A DNA stretch of 64,000 nt from Salinimicrobium sediminis (GCF_900215295.1 NZ_OCMF01000002.1:62001-126000); one strand, 5' to 3'; counted from the first letter of the stretch, positions 33,433-43,404 are shown. A program made the numbers and translations. The notes: generated by a model not told the origin, from the sequence alone.

Positions 33433-35724
33433 TTAGTTTTTCTTTTTAAAGATTCCTTTGATCTTGCTGAAAAGACCATCTTTTTTTTCTTTTTTTTCCT
33501 TCTTAGGCTTGTCAGATTTTGAGAAGAGCCGGTCCAGAAAATTATCCCGCTTTTCGGGCTCACAGTTAAGCATCATTTGCACAGTAGAGGAGGGAGCAGG
33601 GAAATTGGCCTGGGTGATTTCCTTAAAATGAGGATTTGCATTCATCTTTTGCATAAACAAGGCGAATGCCGGTAATGCAGAATTTGCCCCCTGCCCAATA
33701 TAAGTCGAAGGAAACCCAATACGGGGATCGTCGGTTCCCGCCCAGGTTACAGAAATAAGATGGGGAGTGATCCCCACAAACCATCCGTCTTTATTGTCCT
33801 GAGTAGTTCCGGTTTTTCCGGCAATATCGTTGGGCAATTGATACTTAAACCTCAGCCTTGCAGCAGTACCGCTATTTACTGTTTCCTTCATCATTTCGAT
33901 CATCACCTGCCCGGTTGTGCTTGAAAAAGCCGGTGTTTTAGCTACCTGCGGCTTAAATTCGGCAATGGTATTCCCATACTTGTCTTCGATACGGGTAAGG
34001 TAATACGGTTTTGCTGCTTTACCCCGGTTTGCGAAGCTGGCGTAAGACCCGGCAAGATCTGCCGCACTCATTTGGGCAGTTCCAAGGGCGATTGACGGGT
34101 ACTTTGGAATGTCTTCAGGAAACATCATTTTTTTGGCCTGGTCGATCACATTTTGCAAACCAACATCATACAGTACTTTTACAGCAATAGTATTAATGGA
34201 TTGAGCCAGGGCAGTGGACATAGGATAATTCATATATGGATCCTCTTCCTCATTACCCGAATTCTTTGGAGTCCAGCCACCGCCATAGGTAACCTCCCTT
34301 ACCGAATAATAGGTGCAGGGATCAATGCCGGCTTCTACTGCAGCTGTGTACACTACCGGTTTAAAAGTAGAACCAATCTGCCTGCGGCTTTGCATCACAT
34401 GGTCATATTTAAAATACCTGTGATTGATCCCGCCTACCCATGATTTCACAGCCCCGTTAGCAGGATCGAGATTTACCATTCCCATATTCAGGAATTTCAT
34501 ATAATGTTGAAGGCTGTCTGCAATACTGGCTTTTATAAGTTTCTTTTTACCCCAGTCAAAGAATTCCATATCGGTTTTACGATGCAGAGAATCTAAAATC
34601 TTTTCCTTTTTCCACCCGGCGGCAGCCAAAGATCTATACTGCTCACTTTCCTCCAATGCCTCCTGCAGGAGATCATCTCTCATCCATGGGGGATTGTTGC
34701 CGTAGGCTTTCTCAAATTGTTTTTGAAGGGCAGCCATATGTTCTTCCATAGCTTCTTCGGCCATTATCTGCATTTCATAATCTATGGTAGTATGTACCTG
34801 CAGGCCGTCGCGATAGATGTTATATGGTTCACCATCCTTAGTTTTCAGAGTATCAAGGATCCTGGCCAACTCCTTTTTTAGCTGGGAACGAAAATATGGC
34901 GCAACTCCTCCATTATTGTTGAAATACTGATAGTTCAGGTCAATGGGCTTTGCCCTGGCTTCAACATAAGCTTCAGAAGGTAAAAAGCCATACTTGTTCA
35001 TTTGATGCAGAACTACATTACGCCGTTCCAGGCTTCTTTGAGGAAAAAGCCGGGGGTTGTAATAATGGGAAGCCTTGAGTGTTCCTACAAGGGTGGCAGC
35101 CTGGATAAGATTAAGATCTTTTGTAGTGGTGCTAAAAAATTTCCTGGCGGCGCTTTCAATTCCGTAAGTATTATCACTAAAAGGGACTGTATTAAAATAC
35201 AAGCCTATGATCTCTTCCTTAGTATAAATGTCTTCCAGTCTGCGGGCAATGATCGATTCCCTGAGCTTATTCACCACAATGCTCAATTTCCCGTAATCAT
35301 TCCTTCCAAAGAGATTCTTTGCGAGCTGCAGAGTAATGGTGCTTCCCCCGCCGGAGGATTCGTCGCCCATAAGTATGGTCTTAATAAAGACCCGTAGTAA
35401 ACTCCTGTTGTCGATCCCAGAATGTTCATAGAACCTAACATCTTCTGTAGCTATTAAAGCATCAATAAGGTGTTGAGGAAGTTCTTCGTAAAGGACAGGC
35501 TGCCTGTCAAAAATGTAATATTTTCCAATGAGTTTTCCTTCCGCAGAAAAAACTTCTGTGGCTTCATTTTGTTTAAGATCCCGTAGTTCTGCGGTATCGG
35601 GTATTTCTCCCCACCAACCCCAGTAAATACTCAGGTAGAAAAAACCGAATATGAGAAAAATCCCAAGTAAGGATCCTAACACCCATTTCTTTAGGGGTGT
35701 CAACTTCAAATTTTTGAACATCAT
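33433..35724 (-). CDS. Class A penicillin-binding protein (PBP1A type, transglycosylase and transpeptidase)
   Basis: The enzyme polymerises and cross-links peptidoglycan on the periplasmic face. A short cytoplasmic tail and one membrane anchor (about 14-32) precede the GT51 glycosyltransferase domain, with EDVRFYEHSGID (catalytic Glu), GGGSTITLQLAKNLFG and RRLEDIYTKEEIIGLYFN. The transpeptidase domain has SxxK in GSTFKPVV, SxN in AQSINTIAVK and KTG in GKTGTTQDNKDGWFVG. The last 30 residues are very Lys-rich. The length of 763 is normal for Bacteroidetes PBP1A. Either of two adjacent ATG codons (35724, 35721) may start it. Confidence 0.95.
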   Translation of the reverse strand: MMFKNLKLTPLKKWVLGSLLGIFLIFGFFYLSIYWGWWGEIPDTAELRDLKQNEATEVFSAEGKLIGKYYIFDRQPVLYEELPQHLIDALIATEDVRFYEHSGIDNRSLLRVFIKTILMGDESSGGGSTITLQLAKNLFGRNDYGKLSIVVNKLRESIIARRLEDIYTKEEIIGLYFNTVPFSDNTYGIESAARKFFSTTTKDLNLIQAATLVGTLKASHYYNPRLFPQRSLERRNVVLHQMNKYGFLPSEAYVEARAKPIDLNYQYFNNNGGVAPYFRSQLKKELARILDTLKTKDGEPYNIYRDGLQVHTTIDYEMQIMAEEAMEEHMAALQKQFEKAYGNNPPWMRDDLLQEALEESEQYRSLAAAGWKKEKILDSLHRKTDMEFFDWGKKKLIKASIADSLQHYMKFLNMGMVNLDPANGAVKSWVGGINHRYFKYDHVMQSRRQIGSTFKPVVYTAAVEAGIDPCTYYSVREVTYGGGWTPKNSGNEEEDPYMNYPMSTALAQSINTIAVKVLYDVGLQNVIDQAKKMMFPEDIPKYPSIALGTAQMSAADLAGSYASFANRGKAAKPYYLTRIEDKYGNTIAEFKPQVAKTPAFSSTTGQVMIEMMKETVNSGTAARLRFKYQLPNDIAGKTGTTQDNKDGWFVGITPHLISVTWAGTDDPRIGFPSTYIGQGANSALPAFALFMQKMNANPHFKEITQANFPAPSSTVQMMLNCEPEKRDNFLDRLFSKSDKPKKEKKEKKDGLFSKIKGIFKKKN

Positions 35725-35889
35725 AGGCTAAGTGTCTGCCAAAGAAACAAAGACTTACAGAAATATTTCTGAAAGTTTATAAAACTTTAGGATTCAGTAG
35801 TTGCTAAAACCGTGCTAATCTTTATCAAGAAAATGTAAACTTCATCTTTAATGCCTTCCGAATTCTCTATTTTTAGGAAAAATGAATCC

Positions 35890-36744
35890 ATGAGCGAAAA
35901 GAAGATAGTGATCCTCATTACAGCGGGCTTGATATTTTTAACTGCTGTTTTCTTCTATACGGTGAGGGATGAAGCCGAAGAATATCGCTCCTCCATTTCA
36001 AAGGAAGTGGTGGTCGAACAAACATGGAAGCTACCTAAAGAACTAAAGGAAGTATCGGCGATCGCATTTTTAAAAGAAGATTTACTGGCCTGTATTCAGG
36101 ATGAAGATGGAATCATATTTCTTTTCGACCTGCATACCTCAAAGGTTGTAAAGAAAATTCCTTTTGGGAAAGGCGGGGATTATGAAGGAATTGCTGTACA
36201 TCAAAACATTATTTTTGTGCTACAGGCTAACGGGACAATATACAGGATCAACAACATAGACGGGAAGCCTAAGGTGGAAAGTTTTGAAACTCCGTTTAGC
36301 TCCAAAAATGATATGGAAGGAATGTTTTTCGATGTTTCAAGAAACAGATTGCTTGTTTCGGTCAAGGAGCGGGATCTGCATTCCAAAGATTTTAAGGGTA
36401 TTTATGCTATAGATCCTGAAACTATGGAATTAGAGGAAGCTGCAGTTTATAAGATGTCCTTTAAGGAAGAAATGTTCAGGCCTAAAAATAAGAAAAACGA
36501 AGGATCATTTTTTCCTTCAGAAATTAACAGGAACTCTAAAACAAGTGAGATTCTGGTTCTGGAGGCAAGGGAGCCCAAGTTACTTATCCTTGACCCCAAT
36601 GGAAAACCTAAAGCCCTGCATCGTCTGGATCGCAAATTCTTTCCGCAGCCGGAAGGTCTGGCTTTTGATAATAACGGCAACCTTTATATCTCCACAGAAG
36701 GAGAGCCCGGAATGATCCATCGGGTTAATTTAAACACCAAATAG
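35890..36744 (+). CDS. SdiA-regulated/YjiK-like beta-propeller protein, membrane anchored
   Basis: A single N-terminal membrane segment (KKIVILITAGLIFLTAVFFY) is followed by a periplasmic domain of repeated beta blades: ELKEVSAIAFLKEDLLACIQ, GGDYEGIAVHQNIIFVL, KNDMEGMFFDVSRNRLLVS and PQPEGLAFDNNGNLYISTEG. The repeated EG-IA and EGMFF pattern matches the SdiA-regulated (YjiK) family. Function is not established. I use ATG 35890 because a TATTTTTA -7-like element lies just before it; an ATG at 35851 would add 13 residues. The TVP38 gene follows after 4 bases. Confidence 0.75.
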   Translation: MSEKKIVILITAGLIFLTAVFFYTVRDEAEEYRSSISKEVVVEQTWKLPKELKEVSAIAFLKEDLLACIQDEDGIIFLFDLHTSKVVKKIPFGKGGDYEGIAVHQNIIFVLQANGTIYRINNIDGKPKVESFETPFSSKNDMEGMFFDVSRNRLLVSVKERDLHSKDFKGIYAIDPETMELEEAAVYKMSFKEEMFRPKNKKNEGSFFPSEINRNSKTSEILVLEAREPKLLILDPNGKPKALHRLDRKFFPQPEGLAFDNNGNLYISTEGEPGMIHRVNLNTK

Positions 36745-36748
36745 TTTT

Positions 36749-37456
36749 ATGCCCCAGGAAGTAGAAACTACCTCTATAAAGAAGAGCAAAGCCCCTCTGT
36801 ACATTTCTCTCGCTATTATTGCAGCAGTTATTCTAAGCTATTTTTTTATTCCGGAGGTGAAAGATTTCCTCTCCAATGCCTGGAGTGTGCTTACCAGTGG
36901 AGATGAGCAACGAACCCGGGCATGGGTGGCTCAATTCGGTTGGTTTGGTCCTATTATCATTATCTTAACCATGATCCTGCAAATGTTCCTCATTGTTATT
37001 CCCACCCCTTTGCTCATGGTTGTGACGGTACTGGCTTACGGGCCCTGGATTGGTGCTATAATCCTGTTCCTTGCGATCTTTTTAGCTTCAAGCTTCGGGT
37101 ATTTTATAGGCCGGTACTTTGGTCCTGTGATCGTGGAGAAATTAATTGGCTATAAAACTGAAAGGAAGATTTCAGATTTTATTGAAGAGTATGGTTTCTG
37201 GACTGTAATAGTCATAAGACTTAGTCCTTTTCTTTCTAATGATGCCATCAGTTTTGTGGGAGGTGTTTTAAAAATGGGGTATTGGAAATTTATTGGTGCT
37301 ACTATGATAGGGATCTCCCCTTTAATCATTTTCATAGCCTATTTAGGGGGAGATTATGAGAGGCTTAAAACGGGTCTCATTTGGACATCTGTGATAAGCC
37401 TGGTCCTTTTTATCGCTTTTGTATGGTGGGATAAAAAGAGAAGAAACAGAAAATAA
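36749..37456 (+). CDS. TVP38/TMEM64 family (VTT domain) membrane protein
   Basis: The 235-residue protein has five to six membrane segments. The VTT core carries IPTPLLMVVTVLAYGPWIGA, ASSFGYFIGRYFG and, in the second half, VIRLSPFLSNDAISFVGGVL with the family R-x-S-P motif. VTT proteins are thought to move lipids across or along membranes. It is co-oriented and 4 bases behind the YjiK-like gene, so they likely share a transcript. The C-terminus is basic (WWDKKRRNRK). Confidence 0.82.
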   Translation: MPQEVETTSIKKSKAPLYISLAIIAAVILSYFFIPEVKDFLSNAWSVLTSGDEQRTRAWVAQFGWFGPIIIILTMILQMFLIVIPTPLLMVVTVLAYGPWIGAIILFLAIFLASSFGYFIGRYFGPVIVEKLIGYKTERKISDFIEEYGFWTVIVIRLSPFLSNDAISFVGGVLKMGYWKFIGATMIGISPLIIFIAYLGGDYERLKTGLIWTSVISLVLFIAFVWWDKKRRNRK

Positions 37457-37680
37457 TCTCTTAGGGTTTGCTTTGATGATACTGTACTTTTATTGTAAAA
37501 TTTAATCATTTAAATACAAAATTTAACTCAATTGCTTATTTGTTGTTTAAAAATAAGTAGGTTTATTCCGATTAATTCACTTTTTTTAAAGAATAAACTT
37601 TTACCTTTAAAAATAATTCCGGCCGAACGCAGGTGAATCCCCTTCTGCGATTTTAATATGTAACTTTTAAATTTTATGCT

Positions 37681-38094
37681 ATGAGAAGAATTATTCTTAA
37701 AGCCGGGATTCTTTTGCTTTTTTGCGGAATGACCGGATGCAGTGTTTATCATCCCGAGTCGGTGAGCATTGACGATGGGGTAAACTCCCAAAACAGGATC
37801 AAAGTAACAACTATGGACAATCATGTAATCGAATTAAAAGAACTTGTTCGTGAAGATGGTCAGTTGTACGGCATTACCGGGAAAAAATCTGAAACAGCCA
37901 AGCTGTTGTTGGACAGGCCACATATTCCCCATGGGAATAATGTAATGATCCCGTTTAGTGATGATGAAATAAAGGCAGTACATCTTAAGAACAAAAAGAT
38001 GTCCAACATTGTTAATGTAGGTGTTCCTATAGTTGGCGCTGCCGGCCTTTTAGGTATAGCTAATAAAGATTTTAGACCAGATGTAGGGAACTAA
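37681..38094 (+). CDS. Putative lipoprotein, hypothetical
   Basis: The 137-residue product has a lipoprotein signal (MRRIILKAGILLLFCG, lipobox MTGC, modified Cys about 20). The mature part reads as a small beta domain (RIKVTTMDNHVIELKELVRE, QLYGITGKKSETAKLLL), then a Gly/Val-rich segment VGVPIVGAAGLLGIAN near the C-terminus that may be a short hydrophobic helix. Function unknown. The 224-base spacer before it (37457-37680) is AT-rich with a TAACTTTT near-match at 37661 and no other feature that I can see. Confidence 0.7.
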   Translation: MRRIILKAGILLLFCGMTGCSVYHPESVSIDDGVNSQNRIKVTTMDNHVIELKELVREDGQLYGITGKKSETAKLLLDRPHIPHGNNVMIPFSDDEIKAVHLKNKKMSNIVNVGVPIVGAAGLLGIANKDFRPDVGN

Positions 38095-38102
38095 AAAAGA
38101 AA

Positions 38103-38130
38103 AATCCCCTGTTTAAAAGAACAGGGGATT
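38103..38130. terminator. Bidirectional terminator between the lipoprotein and dipeptidase genes
   Basis: AATCCCCTGTT (38103-38113) pairs perfectly with AACAGGGGATT (38120-38130) around a 6-base loop, with A-rich sequence on the left. It sits between two convergent stops. Confidence 0.85.
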
Positions 38131-38151
38131 CTAACTTCAACACGCCTGTTT

Positions 38152-39435
38152 TTATTTTGTTTGCATATTTTGGGCTACAGCCTGGACCTCATCCAGCACG
38201 CGCAATAGGTTTTCTCCCCAAAGCTTTGCGATTTCTGCTTCGGTATATCCTCTTTTTACCAGCTCCAGGGTAATATTGAAAGTTTCTGACGCATCACTCC
38301 AGCCTTCAATTCCACCGCCACCGTCAAAATCTGAACTTATTCCTACATGATCAACACCCATTTTTTCTACCAGGTAGTCTACATGGTCAACGAAGTCTGA
38401 AACATCTACGGGATGCACTTTTTCCTTTAACTTTTGAATTTTAGGTTGAGACAATTTTCTCACTCTCTCAAATTTTTCCCGGTAAGTTTTTCTTTGTTCC
38501 GGCTCCATGGTTTTTATCTCGTCCCAACTCAAAACCTTAAAGTCAATTTTTTCTCCTACCTCTTCATAGATTTTTTTTACAGCCGCATCATATGCGTTAT
38601 GTTTTTTGGTATTTAGGTAAGAATTAAAAGCAACAGTTTGCACCACTCCATTACTTTCTTTGATCCATTCTAATTGCTCGTCATCAAGATTCCTGCTATG
38701 ATCACATAAACCTCTTGCTGAGGAATGAGAAGCAATGAGCGGGGCCTTCGAGAGTTCGAACATGTCTTTAATAGCCTCTTTTGAAGGATGAGAAACATCA
38801 ATCATAATTCCCAGACGGTTCATTTCCTTAACTACTTCCTTTCCTAACTCGCTCAATCCACCATGAAGCCATTGATCATCTTCTTCCCCTGTATTGGAGT
38901 CGCTCAACTGGCTATGCCCATTATGTGATAAGGACATGTACCGGGCTCCCAGATCATAGAATTTTTTTACATTTTTAATGTCTGTACCAATGGGATAACC
39001 ATTTTCAACTCCTATCATAGCAACCTTTTTTCCCTGTGATACGAGATCCCGTACTTCAGCAGAAGTAGTTGCCAAACCAATCTGGGAAGGTGCAATTTCT
39101 TCAACAAGACGATGAATTGCCTCAAACTTGGTCATTGCTTCTTTATGAGCTGCTTTATAACCGGCATCATTAAGTTCTTCCTGTCCGGTGTAAACAATTA
39201 ACCAGGTTACATCAACCTTTCCTCTCTCCATTTTAGGTAGGTTTACCTGTGTTTCAAGGTCCTGTGTGTAATTTTTTGCAGCAGTAAAATTGTCTACGTT
39301 TATATCATTATGAGTGTCAATTGTAATCACCTTCTCGTGAATTTTTCTCGCCTTCTCAATTAAGGCTTCATCTGTCTGTGCATTGGCAGCAAAAGTAAAC
39401 AGGAGAAGAAGCAGGGGTGTCTTTAGAAATTTCAT
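38152..39435 (-). CDS. Exported membrane dipeptidase (renal dipeptidase family, M19)
   Basis: The zinc peptidase hydrolyses dipeptides. A signal peptide (MKFLKTPLLLLLFTFAANAQ) is followed by the metal site TIDTHNDINV, Glu in MIGVENGYPIG, and His residues in DVSHPSKEAI and ASHSSARGLCDHSRNL; Asp is in GISSDFDGGGGIEGW. These are all the M19 ligands. The length of 427 is normal. It likely acts in the periplasm on peptides. A single gene, with no peptide transporter adjacent. Confidence 0.93.
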   Translation of the reverse strand: MKFLKTPLLLLLFTFAANAQTDEALIEKARKIHEKVITIDTHNDINVDNFTAAKNYTQDLETQVNLPKMERGKVDVTWLIVYTGQEELNDAGYKAAHKEAMTKFEAIHRLVEEIAPSQIGLATTSAEVRDLVSQGKKVAMIGVENGYPIGTDIKNVKKFYDLGARYMSLSHNGHSQLSDSNTGEEDDQWLHGGLSELGKEVVKEMNRLGIMIDVSHPSKEAIKDMFELSKAPLIASHSSARGLCDHSRNLDDEQLEWIKESNGVVQTVAFNSYLNTKKHNAYDAAVKKIYEEVGEKIDFKVLSWDEIKTMEPEQRKTYREKFERVRKLSQPKIQKLKEKVHPVDVSDFVDHVDYLVEKMGVDHVGISSDFDGGGGIEGWSDASETFNITLELVKRGYTEAEIAKLWGENLLRVLDEVQAVAQNMQTK

Positions 39436-39606
39436 GGGTCTTATTTGGATTTGAAGGCCTCAAAATAGGAAATATTTTTTAGAACACCTTTTTACCCGTT
39501 CTTCCATTATTTTTCTCATTTCAATAGGATTTCATACCTTGTTAAAAATTTAACAATGGGCAGGAAACTTCGGAAGAGGAAAGCTGCAGAACTTAAATTT
39601 ATTTTT

Positions 39607-40029
39607 ATGGAAACTTCAGGAAGCATTCAGGAGAATTTTAGAAGAACAAAGATCTGCTATCCAAAGAGTCGGTTACAAAATCAATTCGGTTATGGAATTA
39701 TTATGATTGGTGTTGGGTTCTTTGCTGTTTATATCAATAGTTCCTCGATTTTTAGCTATCTGTGGATCCTGTTAGGGGCATTGCAAACCGGAACTTCAAT
39801 GTATCAAAAAAAGCATCAATATATCACTATTGAGAATGACAGGTTGATTAAACATTCTCTCATTCCTAAGAGCATTGAATTATCAAAGATCAGAAAAGTT
39901 CGAAAATATGTGAACAGCTATAAAATTGAAGGAGAGGATAAATCCATTCGAATAGAAAAGAAAATGATTGAAGATGATTCTCTGTATAGGCTCAATCATT
40001 TTCTCGACAACCTTGAATTAAGCAGGTAA
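39607..40029 (+). CDS. Small membrane protein with PH-like C-terminal domain
   Basis: From ATG 39607 the product is 140 residues. Two hydrophobic segments lie at about 28-43 and 47-62, followed by a beta-rich part: YITIENDRLIKHSLIPKSIE, KIRKVRKYVNSYKIEG, then a helix. This layout resembles bacterial PH-domain membrane proteins. A longer start at 39556 would add a basic 17-residue N-terminus; a TAAATTTA element between the two favours the shorter. Function unknown. The next gene starts 22 bases later. Confidence 0.6.
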   Translation: METSGSIQENFRRTKICYPKSRLQNQFGYGIIMIGVGFFAVYINSSSIFSYLWILLGALQTGTSMYQKKHQYITIENDRLIKHSLIPKSIELSKIRKVRKYVNSYKIEGEDKSIRIEKKMIEDDSLYRLNHFLDNLELSR

Positions 40030-40051
40030 TTAGAACATCTAATGTGGTTGA

Positions 40052-40315
40052 ATGAGTAAATACTTTATAATTGCAGTTGTTCTCACCTTTGTCTTGTTTT
40101 GGATATGGGCGCTCCTGGATTTGAGTGCTTCTACCTTCAGGAAAACTAAATGGAAGTTGGCCTGGCTATTGATCATTATATTTTTTCCGATTTTAGGTTC
40201 CATTCTGTATTTGCTGCTCAGGAGTGAGTTTAAAGCAAAAAAGAAACGGGAATTTAACCCGGGATTTATGCCACAACGTTTTTCAGGTAATCAACAAAAT
40301 CATGATATTTCCTGA
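40052..40315 (+). CDS. PLDc_N domain small membrane protein
   Basis: The 87-residue product has two membrane helices, with IWALLDLSASTFRKTKWKLA between them and ILGSILYLLLRSEFKAKKKR after the second. This matches the N-terminal membrane domain of cardiolipin synthases (PLDc_N), here without any catalytic HKD domain. Such stand-alone units are common and of unknown role. The tail is short and basic. Confidence 0.78.
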   Translation: MSKYFIIAVVLTFVLFWIWALLDLSASTFRKTKWKLAWLLIIIFFPILGSILYLLLRSEFKAKKKREFNPGFMPQRFSGNQQNHDIS

Positions 40316-40446
40316 TTGCCTCTATAGAATAGCTTAACGGATTTTTTGATCGACCTTCAAAGTTCCCGAATAGAGATTTGACAATTGCGCGTTTTATAAA
40401 GATCAGTAACCACTTAATTTTTCCACCGGATTCCCCAACAAAATGA

Positions 40447-40454
40447 TAACTTTG
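40447..40454 (+). promoter_or_regulatory. -7 element TAACTTTG upstream of the DUF1648 gene
   Basis: Exact TAnnTTTG match about 46 bases before the ATG at 40501; no -33 element at the standard distance. Confidence 0.4.
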
Positions 40455-40500
40455 TTATTAGCAATAATAATCTGTAAAAAATGATTTTTATCCTCCTTCT

Positions 40501-41010
40501 ATGAAACGGCCAAAAATCCAGGTCAGGAAAACGATTTTTGACCGGTTGGTGGAACTGCTCACTTTCCTTGCTGTAATAGCTTCTCTTGTTATACCTGTTT
40601 ATTATTACCAGGACCTTCCCGGGGAGATTCCAATGCATTTCAATACTTCGGGAACTCCTGATAGAGTAGGGCCCCGAAGCTCCATCTGGTTTCTTCCCAT
40701 ACTGGGTGCAGTTTTATGTATAGGCATTAACCGACTTATTAAATTTCCACACCTCTTTAATTATCCCGGAAAAATTACTGATAAAAATGCAAGGGTAAGT
40801 TACCAGATGGCCCAAAGGTCTCTAAGGATGATCAACTTAATCGTCGCCGGTTCCATTGCCTACCTCACCCTTGAAATGATATATACCGCTCTGGGAAGAT
40901 CACAGGGTTTTAGCAGGGAATTCCTGATTCTTTTTTCAATTTTAATTCTTGGAACTCCGCTGTTCTTTCTGTTGAAAATGAGGCGCATGATCAGAAAGGA
41001 AAAGAGGTGA
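40501..41010 (+). CDS. DUF1648-type membrane protein
   Basis: The 169-residue product has four predicted membrane segments (about 18-35, 63-80, 108-125, 143-158). After the first comes YYQDLPGEIPMHFNTSGTPD, the diagnostic DUF1648 motif (L-P-x-x-I-P-x-H-F-x-x-x-G-x-P-D). Members include the sporulation-delay immunity protein SdpI; most have unknown function. The tail is basic. It seems to be transcribed on its own. Confidence 0.82.
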   Translation: MKRPKIQVRKTIFDRLVELLTFLAVIASLVIPVYYYQDLPGEIPMHFNTSGTPDRVGPRSSIWFLPILGAVLCIGINRLIKFPHLFNYPGKITDKNARVSYQMAQRSLRMINLIVAGSIAYLTLEMIYTALGRSQGFSREFLILFSILILGTPLFFLLKMRRMIRKEKR

Positions 41011-41133
41011 AAAAGCCGGATTAAATGGAGGAAATTTCCGATTAGACAAATAGCCACATTATATTATCTTTAACAGGTTCAAATCCCGGAATTTTTTTTA
41101 ACGAGAATATTTAATCCGGTTAAAATTACTTTT

Positions 41134-43017
41134 ATGAGAAATTTTCTCCTAGTTCTGCTTATGGCAGGTGTTTATTCTGTTTCAGCGCAAACTCTCACTC
41201 CCGAAAAGCTTTGGGAATTGGAAAGGGTTTCTGCGGTTGGTCTTTCTGATGATGGTCAAAAAGTGATCTTTACAACCAGGTCTTACGATCTGGAATCAAA
41301 CTCCGGTTCATCTAAAACTTTTATGATCCCGGTAAGAGGAGGAGCAGCTGTAGAGATTAAAAGTGCCGATAGTTTAATTAAAGATGCAAAAATCTCGGCC
41401 TCAGGAAAATGGAAAATTCTCCCTAAAGATGTAGAAGTAATCCCGGTTAAAGGGGAGGATTTCTATCCGGAACTGGAAAAGTCTGAAGTTTATATTTATG
41501 ATGATCTCAATTACCGGCACTGGGATACCTGGGAGGATGGGCACTATAGTCATTTGTTCCTGCAGGATCTTTCAACCGGGGAGGAAATGGACATCATGAA
41601 AGGGGAGCCACATGATACACCCCTTCAACCTTTTGGAGGCCCGGAAGATTATATCTGGAACAACGAGGGCACCAAAGTCTATTATGTTTCAAAAAAGCTC
41701 CATGGCAGTGAATATGCAGTAAGTACCAACACAGATATTTATGTGTATGACCTGGCTGCAAAAACGACTTCCAACCTTACTGAAGAAAATAAAGGTTACG
41801 ATACTCAACCTGCATTTTCCAAAAAAGGCATTCTTGCCTGGTTACAAATGGATGAACCGGGATATGAAGCCGACAAGAATGACATCATCATCCTTACAGA
41901 CGGGAAAAAAAATAACATCACAGAAGCCTGGGACGGTACTGTAGATAGTTTCCGCTGGAGCAATAATGCGAAGACTATTTATTTTGTAGCACCTGTATTG
42001 GGAACAAAACAAATGTTTTCCGTTGATCCTTTTAAAAAGGGAGCGCCACAGATCAAACAGATCACCGAAGGCCAGTTTGATATTACCGGCCTTGTTGGAG
42101 AATCCGGAAATACCATGGTCGTGACGCGGACAGACATGAACCATGCAGCAGAGATCTATACCGTTGATCTTAAGTCTGGGAAGATGACTCAGCTTACCCA
42201 TATCAATGATGAATTCTATGATTCAATAGAGCTGAGTAAGGTTGAAAAACGCATGATCCCTACAACAGACGGTAAAGAGATGCTTGCATGGGTGATTTAT
42301 CCACCCGATTTTGATCCTGCTAAAAAGTATCCTACGCTTCTTTATTTGCAGGGAGGTCCTCAATCTCCATTGTCCCAGTTCTATTCCTTTAGATGGAATT
42401 TTCAGTTAATGGCAGCAAATGGATATATTGTAGTGGCTCCCAATCGTCGCGGGATGCCGGGACATGGGGTGGAATGGAACGAGCAGATAAGCGGCGACTG
42501 GGGCGGACAAAATATCCGGGATTATCTTTCAGCTATAGATGCAGTAAGTGCAGAACCTTTTGTTGATAAAGACAGAATTGGAGCTGTTGGAGCCAGCTAT
42601 GGGGGATATTCGGTCTTCTTCCTGGCCGGAATGCATAATGACCGATTCAAAACCTTTATCGCTCACGACGGAATATTCAATACCCGCAGTATGTATGGAA
42701 CCACTGAAGAGCTGTTCTTTGTGAACAAAGATTTGGGAGGACCATACTGGCAAAATCCAACCCCAAAGGCCTATACCGATTTTAATCCCATCAATTTTGT
42801 GGATAAATGGAATACCCCTATCATGATCGTACAGGGAGGTATGGATTTTAGAGTGCCAATAGGGCAGGGGCTGGAGGCTTTTCAGGCTGCTCAACTCCGC
42901 GGAATCAAGAGTAAATTGTTATATTTTCCTTCCGAAAATCATTGGATCCTAACGGCGCAGAATTCTATTGTATGGCAGAGAGAATTCTTTAAATGGCTGG
43001 AAGAAACACTTAAATAA
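41134..43017 (+). CDS. Exported S9 family peptidase (dipeptidyl/acylaminoacyl peptidase type)
   Basis: A signal peptide (MRNFLLVLLMAGVYSVSAQ) is followed by an N-terminal beta-propeller (about 20-370) and a C-terminal alpha/beta hydrolase domain (about 385-625). The catalytic Ser is in GAVGASYGGYSVFF (about 489), Asp in QGGMDFRVP (about 570) and His in SENHWIL (about 603). LLYLQGGPQSPLSQ and VAPNRRGMPGHG are typical of the family. At 627 residues it is a usual size. It acts on peptides in the periplasm. Confidence 0.92.
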   Translation: MRNFLLVLLMAGVYSVSAQTLTPEKLWELERVSAVGLSDDGQKVIFTTRSYDLESNSGSSKTFMIPVRGGAAVEIKSADSLIKDAKISASGKWKILPKDVEVIPVKGEDFYPELEKSEVYIYDDLNYRHWDTWEDGHYSHLFLQDLSTGEEMDIMKGEPHDTPLQPFGGPEDYIWNNEGTKVYYVSKKLHGSEYAVSTNTDIYVYDLAAKTTSNLTEENKGYDTQPAFSKKGILAWLQMDEPGYEADKNDIIILTDGKKNNITEAWDGTVDSFRWSNNAKTIYFVAPVLGTKQMFSVDPFKKGAPQIKQITEGQFDITGLVGESGNTMVVTRTDMNHAAEIYTVDLKSGKMTQLTHINDEFYDSIELSKVEKRMIPTTDGKEMLAWVIYPPDFDPAKKYPTLLYLQGGPQSPLSQFYSFRWNFQLMAANGYIVVAPNRRGMPGHGVEWNEQISGDWGGQNIRDYLSAIDAVSAEPFVDKDRIGAVGASYGGYSVFFLAGMHNDRFKTFIAHDGIFNTRSMYGTTEELFFVNKDLGGPYWQNPTPKAYTDFNPINFVDKWNTPIMIVQGGMDFRVPIGQGLEAFQAAQLRGIKSKLLYFPSENHWILTAQNSIVWQREFFKWLEETLK

Positions 43018-43034
43018 ATTTTAATTGAATAGAT

Positions 43035-43370
43035 ATGAAAGCCAGAACATGTCCAAAGTGTGGTTATAAATATTCCTTTAGTCTGCACCTGAAAAAGCAT
43101 TTTTTACAAAATGTTTATTCCACCTGGGAGTGCGACAACTGCGGAACCAAGTTAACTGTAGATGCTAAAAGAAGGATCCTTTTGCTTGTCATAGGAACCA
43201 TACCCATAGCTGCTCTTCCTATTTTAGCAGATTTTTTTATGGGTTACTATCTGGGAGGAACCTTTAGCTGGACTTTTTCGGTGGTACTTGTACTCATCTG
43301 GGCAACTTTTATTTTTACCCTGGACCATTTTTGTCTGGCAGAAGGGGAGGATATTGTTAATAATGAATAA
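43035..43370 (+). CDS. Zinc-ribbon small membrane protein
   Basis: The 111-residue product has an N-terminal zinc ribbon (CPKCGYKY at 5-12, CDNCGTKL at 37-44), followed by two membrane helices (about 52-72 and 80-100) and an acidic tail ending in GEDIVNNE. Four Cys in two C-x-x-C pairs are visible. Similar proteins with an N-terminal ribbon and a membrane tail are widespread and uncharacterised. It lies 17 bases after the peptidase gene. Confidence 0.72.
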   Translation: MKARTCPKCGYKYSFSLHLKKHFLQNVYSTWECDNCGTKLTVDAKRRILLLVIGTIPIAALPILADFFMGYYLGGTFSWTFSVVLVLIWATFIFTLDHFCLAEGEDIVNNE

Positions 43371-43404
43371 ATGAATATTGATTATTAATTACCGGAACTG
43401 AATT